A stretch of 9,384 nt of DNA from Planctomycetaceae bacterium. GTDB taxonomy: Bacteria; Planctomycetota; Planctomycetia; Pirellulales; Thermoguttaceae. The stretch lies in assembly GCA_031261125.1 (NCBI GenBank), contig JAISJZ010000082.1:1-9384 (forward strand), in the 5' to 3' direction. Position 1 is the first letter of the stretch, and each line of letters opens with the position of its first letter. Made by a program: the position numbers and the translations under genes. The notes under the pieces are model-generated. The model searched no databases. It saw nothing but the letters and a program-made list of their open reading frames with translations, and had not been told where the DNA came from. Shown here piece by piece: positions 6,446 through 9,384 of the stretch.

Positions 6446-8488
6446 ATGGACTCCCAAGAAATCCGCGAACGTTATCAGCAACTTTTGAACGATTACCACA
6501 CAAACAGCATTGATTGGAAAGCGTTTGAGCGGGGATTGTTTGAATTGAAAAAAATGCGTTCGTCCGCTGTTTATCTTGGCGAGGAAGAGCCGCCGCCATA
6601 CGGCAAGCAAACGGAACAAGCGGCAATGATGGATTCACCGGTGCCGTACTATCCCCGGCGGGGGCAGCCGTATCTGCCGGTTAAACAAGGACGTTTTGCT
6701 CCGCCGCCGGGAACGGCAGAAACAAACGTTGCTTCCATTTATCCGACTCCGCCGCCGGACGGTGCTAACCGCACTGTTGCGGGACTAAATTCCGAAACGA
6801 CTATTTCCTCTGTGATTCGTGCATCGGGTCCCTTACAGGTGCAGCGGCGGAACCGGCAACTGAATGCCGGACTGTGCTTGGCACAACGCTACCGGCTGCA
6901 ACGTCAACTGGGAATCGGAATATGCGGCGAAACGTGGCGGGCGTTGGAAATTGACACGGGAAACTTCGTAACAATTAAGACGCTGCCGCTTGCTGTACTG
7001 GAAGATGCCGAAGCGGGCAAAGCGTTTCAGTATGCCGTACAGCGGGTTGCAAAACTGCGTTTTCCGGGAATTTCACCGGTTTATACGCAGGAAAACGATG
7101 ATACCATCGGACAGTTTCTCGTGTCGGCGTACCTGGATGCCCTGCCGCTGCTGCCGTACTGCGAACAGTACCGGCGGACGTTCCGTGAATTTCCGATGAC
7201 GGCGGTCATCCGGGTTCTCTGGTCAGCGGCGAAGTCGCTGGATTTTGCCCATCAAAAAGGGATTACGCACCGTGTCCTAAAACCGGGAAACATCTTTGCC
7301 GGACGGCAGTGCGGCATAATGCTGACCGACTTCTTTTTTCCGCAAGTGGTTCAGGAAACGCTGCTGCGGCACGGGCAAAATTTGGATGATTCCGAAACGG
7401 AACGTTATACCGCCCCCGAAGTATATCTTCGGCAAGCGTACAGTCCGAAGTCCGACCAGTTTTCGTTAGCGGTGTTAGCCGCCGGATTGTTAAAAAGCCG
7501 CGGTGCCGCCGGATTCAATGAATTGCTTCCGTTTCAGGGAGAAACCGGCGAAGAGTTGCGGGAAAGTATTTTGACCCGTGAACCGGTACTGCCGGAAGGA
7601 TTGTCCGTTCGGGCAGAAAATGCGCTGCGGAAAGCGTTGGCAAAGGAACCGGAAGAGCGGTTCAACGGCTGTTTAGATTTCGTTGCCGAATTAGCAGAGT
7701 TTGATGTACCGGCGCAGGGCAACGGTGCTTCCCGGCTTCGGAAGGAAGGACTTTGGGCGGTATTCGGTTCCGCAACACTGCCGGAACCGGATTACATTGC
7801 GAAATCGACATCTGCCGATATTTTTCCGTTTCAGTACATTAAGTCCGCTGCTGACCCGCAGGACGGTATCCGACCGGACAAAGCATCGTATCCGTATGTT
7901 AATCCGCCGCTTGCCGGTTCCCGCAGGAAGTCCCGCACATCCTTTTGGAAAAATTGGGTGTTGACCGGTCTTGCAGCGGCGGTGGTTGGTGCATCGGCGT
8001 ATTTCGTGTATTTCGAAATGCCGGCTTTGAAAGAAAAGTCGGCGGGAAAAACCGGTGCTCCCGCTATGAATACGAAACCAGAGGAGAGACCTTTATTGGC
8101 GGAAACACCGTTAAAACCGGGCGATTTACTTCAACCGGTGAAGAAACCGATTCCAACTCCGGGCAGCGATGTTGAACCGGTAACTCCGGCAGAGTTGACG
8201 GAGTTGACGCAGTCGGCATCCCGCGGCGGTATTGAGGCGGTACGGCGGCTCGGCGAAGTGTATTATTACGGTAAGGGCGTAAAAACGAACCTTGATAAAG
8301 CCCTTGATTGTTTCAAACAAGGTTCCGAATTGGGCGATGCGGCTTCGCTGTACTATTTGGGGCGTTATTACGAGTTGGGTCTCGGCGGAATTGAGAAGAA
8401 CAAAAAGGAGGCAATTTCGATTTACAAAAAAGCCGAAGCGAAAGGATACCAGCCGGCAATGGAACAGTTAAGAAAGATAAATCCGTGA
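6446..8488 (+). CDS. Membrane-anchored Ser/Thr pseudokinase with C-terminal Sel1 repeats
   Basis: The 680-residue protein has four parts. Residues 1-50 form a charged helical start (RERYQQLLNDY...FERGLFELKKM), perhaps SHOCT-like, followed by a Pro-rich linker. A Hanks-type kinase fold spans about 150-420: glycine loop GIGICG at 156-161, VTIK with Lys178, and APE at 323-325. The catalytic loop reads HRVLKPGN (275-282), so the catalytic Asp is Val277. The DFG motif is DFF (295-297). I therefore infer a pseudokinase that may bind nucleotide but probably does not phosphorylate. One transmembrane helix (about 504-523) follows basic residues and should place the kinase domain in the cytoplasm and the C-terminus outside it. 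Two Sel1-like repeats (about 592-680, with RRLGEVYYYGKGV and LYYLGRYYELGLGG) probably bind proteins. The ATG lacks a clear ribosome-binding site, and no other in-frame start lies nearby upstream. Confidence 0.9.
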   Translation: MDSQEIRERYQQLLNDYHTNSIDWKAFERGLFELKKMRSSAVYLGEEEPPPYGKQTEQAAMMDSPVPYYPRRGQPYLPVKQGRFAPPPGTAETNVASIYPTPPPDGANRTVAGLNSETTISSVIRASGPLQVQRRNRQLNAGLCLAQRYRLQRQLGIGICGETWRALEIDTGNFVTIKTLPLAVLEDAEAGKAFQYAVQRVAKLRFPGISPVYTQENDDTIGQFLVSAYLDALPLLPYCEQYRRTFREFPMTAVIRVLWSAAKSLDFAHQKGITHRVLKPGNIFAGRQCGIMLTDFFFPQVVQETLLRHGQNLDDSETERYTAPEVYLRQAYSPKSDQFSLAVLAAGLLKSRGAAGFNELLPFQGETGEELRESILTREPVLPEGLSVRAENALRKALAKEPEERFNGCLDFVAELAEFDVPAQGNGASRLRKEGLWAVFGSATLPEPDYIAKSTSADIFPFQYIKSAADPQDGIRPDKASYPYVNPPLAGSRRKSRTSFWKNWVLTGLAAAVVGASAYFVYFEMPALKEKSAGKTGAPAMNTKPEERPLLAETPLKPGDLLQPVKKPIPTPGSDVEPVTPAELTELTQSASRGGIEAVRRLGEVYYYGKGVKTNLDKALDCFKQGSELGDAASLYYLGRYYELGLGGIEKNKKEAISIYKKAEAKGYQPAMEQLRKINP

Positions 8489-8489
8489 G

Positions 8490-8837
8490 ATGAACCGTTT
8501 TGTGATATTAGAGCATACAACTTCCGCCGGCGTGCATTGGGACATAATGCTCGAAGCGGAGACCGCTTTGACAACGTTTTCGATCGAACCGCAGGTACTG
8601 CCGCCGGAACCGTTTCAGGTTCCGTTTGAGGAACTGCCGCCGCACCGGAAATTCTATCTCGGTTATGAAGGCGAAGTGAGCGGCAACCGGGGAACCGTTC
8701 GTCGGATTGATGCCGGAACATACCAAGAGTTGGAACCGGCGGTGTTTCGTATCAACGGACGGGTGATGAGCGGAATTCTAGCGGTTGACGGCAAAACGGC
8801 AATTTGTTTTTCCTTTTTACCAATCGCACTGCGGTAG
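8490..8837 (+). CDS. Stand-alone LigD-type 3'-phosphoesterase domain protein
   Basis: The 115-residue protein matches the N-terminal phosphoesterase domain of bacterial DNA ligase D, which trims 3'-phosphate and 3'-ribonucleotide ends before joining. Evidence is FVILEHTTSAGVHWDIMLE near the start and LPPHRKFYLGYEGEVSGNRG in the middle. His9, His16, Asp18 and His52 line up with the LigD metal and catalytic residues as I recall them. Where LigD has HYDFRLE, this protein has HWDIMLE, so Met20 replaces the family Arg. It is shorter than LigD phosphoesterase domains (about 150-180) and has no ligase or polymerase domain. The start is one base after the pseudokinase stop, so translation is probably coupled. 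The 3' end overlaps the opposing gene by 21 bases. DNA- or RNA-end processing is the likely role, but catalysis is unproven. Confidence 0.8.
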   Translation: MNRFVILEHTTSAGVHWDIMLEAETALTTFSIEPQVLPPEPFQVPFEELPPHRKFYLGYEGEVSGNRGTVRRIDAGTYQELEPAVFRINGRVMSGILAVDGKTAICFSFLPIALR

Positions 8838-9380
8838 GTCTCGGTGGTATTTCGGAACCTGTTTCGGCGGCAGCGGTTCGTTATAATAGTCCGCCCATTG
8901 TTCCCGGTCGTCATCGGACGCATAGTAGCGCAGCCAAATATCGGAATCGCCGCTGGAACAGTCCCAATGAATAAAACTGTTCCGGTGCTTCAGATTTTTC
9001 TCCATCGACGGCAGTATCCAGCGGTAAACCAGCGCGTAAAGTTCTCTGTTCGACAGATGTTCGGTAAAGTCCAGCACAATTTTTTTCTCGAAGAGTTTTG
9101 CGACGGTATCTTCGAGAATTATCGACAGTTTTTCATCGGCGAGTTGTGCCGGCGGCGGCAAACGCAGTTCCGGTTCAAACCACCGGTAAATCGGTTCGAC
9201 AGCCGCCATTTCCCAATCGAGCATACTGGCGAGAAATTCGTTTTCCTGCCGAAGCGACCGGTACTGAAAATGAACCCGATAGACCGATTCATCGAAGTAC
9301 GGTTCGAGTTCCGTTCTCAATTCGGCATTCCGAATGAGTTCGTCAACATCGGCAGCGGTGAAAAGGGGTTGTTCCGTCAT
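8817..9380 (-). CDS. Conserved hypothetical protein, planctomycete type
   Basis: The 187-residue product is soluble and acidic, with no signal peptide or membrane helix. It is rich in aromatic and charged residues. Notable segments are FQYRSLRQENEFLASMLDWE, YRWFEPELRLP, KKIVLDFTEHLSNRELYALVYR and HWDCSSGDSD; it ends PPKQVPKYHRDLPQCDW. I recall similar uncharacterised proteins in planctomycete genomes but cannot name a family or function. The ATG at 9378-9380 lies four bases from the window edge, so its ribosome-binding site and any earlier start cannot be seen. Its 3' end overlaps the convergent phosphoesterase gene by 21 bases. Confidence 0.75.
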   Translation of the reverse strand: MTEQPLFTAADVDELIRNAELRTELEPYFDESVYRVHFQYRSLRQENEFLASMLDWEMAAVEPIYRWFEPELRLPPPAQLADEKLSIILEDTVAKLFEKKIVLDFTEHLSNRELYALVYRWILPSMEKNLKHRNSFIHWDCSSGDSDIWLRYYASDDDREQWADYYNEPLPPKQVPKYHRDLPQCDW

Positions 9381-9384
9381 ACGG

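Noticed and set aside
1..9384. CRISPR arrays, tRNA or rRNA genes
   Set aside because: No regularly spaced repeats, no cloverleaf-like segments and no conserved rRNA stretches were seen. Frequent CCGG/GGTTCC words reflect general codon and base preference.

Overview
This window is most likely chromosomal DNA from a planctomycete (phylum Planctomycetota). Three gene types point there: a DUF1559 pseudopilin-like protein with an H-x-GG...DGSVRF C-terminus, a small 'VSGKIVFDG' lipoprotein next to it, and a PEP-CTERM protein. A serine/threonine-kinase-like protein with Sel1 repeats and a conserved hypothetical protein of planctomycete type agree with this. The DUF6273-like domain and the moderate base composition would fit a host- or gut-associated lineage, but that is inference.

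Layout from left to right. Positions 1-141 hold what looks like the decayed 3' end of an IS5-type transposase. It is followed at once by a secreted PEP-CTERM protein gene with a DUF6273-like domain (to 1211), whose signal-peptide start is out of frame with the body, so it is probably a frameshifted gene. A clear intrinsic terminator (1251-1280) ends this unit. dnaJ (1398-2552, +) and uvrB (2563-4632, -) converge with only 10 bases between their stops. uvrB has a good sigma70-type promoter whose -10 box lies inside an 8-bp inverted repeat touching the ATG, which predicts a leaderless, possibly repressor-controlled mRNA. A small lipoprotein gene (4694-5152, -) and the DUF1559 gene (5265-6374, +) are divergent and share a 112-base promoter region with a 13-bp palindrome.

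The last block is a two-gene operon: a large membrane-anchored pseudokinase with C-terminal Sel1 repeats (6446-8488), then one base later a stand-alone LigD-type 3'-phosphoesterase domain protein (8490-8837). The 3' end of that gene overlaps a convergent conserved hypothetical gene (8817-9380, -) by 21 bases.

How they fit together: dnaJ (protein folding) and uvrB (nucleotide excision repair) are housekeeping genes. The PEP-CTERM, lipoprotein and DUF1559 products are all predicted to be exported. The phosphoesterase suggests DNA-end repair but sits with a degenerate kinase rather than with ligase or Ku genes. I saw no CRISPR array, tRNA or rRNA. The points most worth following up are the pseudokinase/phosphoesterase pair, the uvrB operator-promoter, and the broken PEP-CTERM gene beside the IS remnant.
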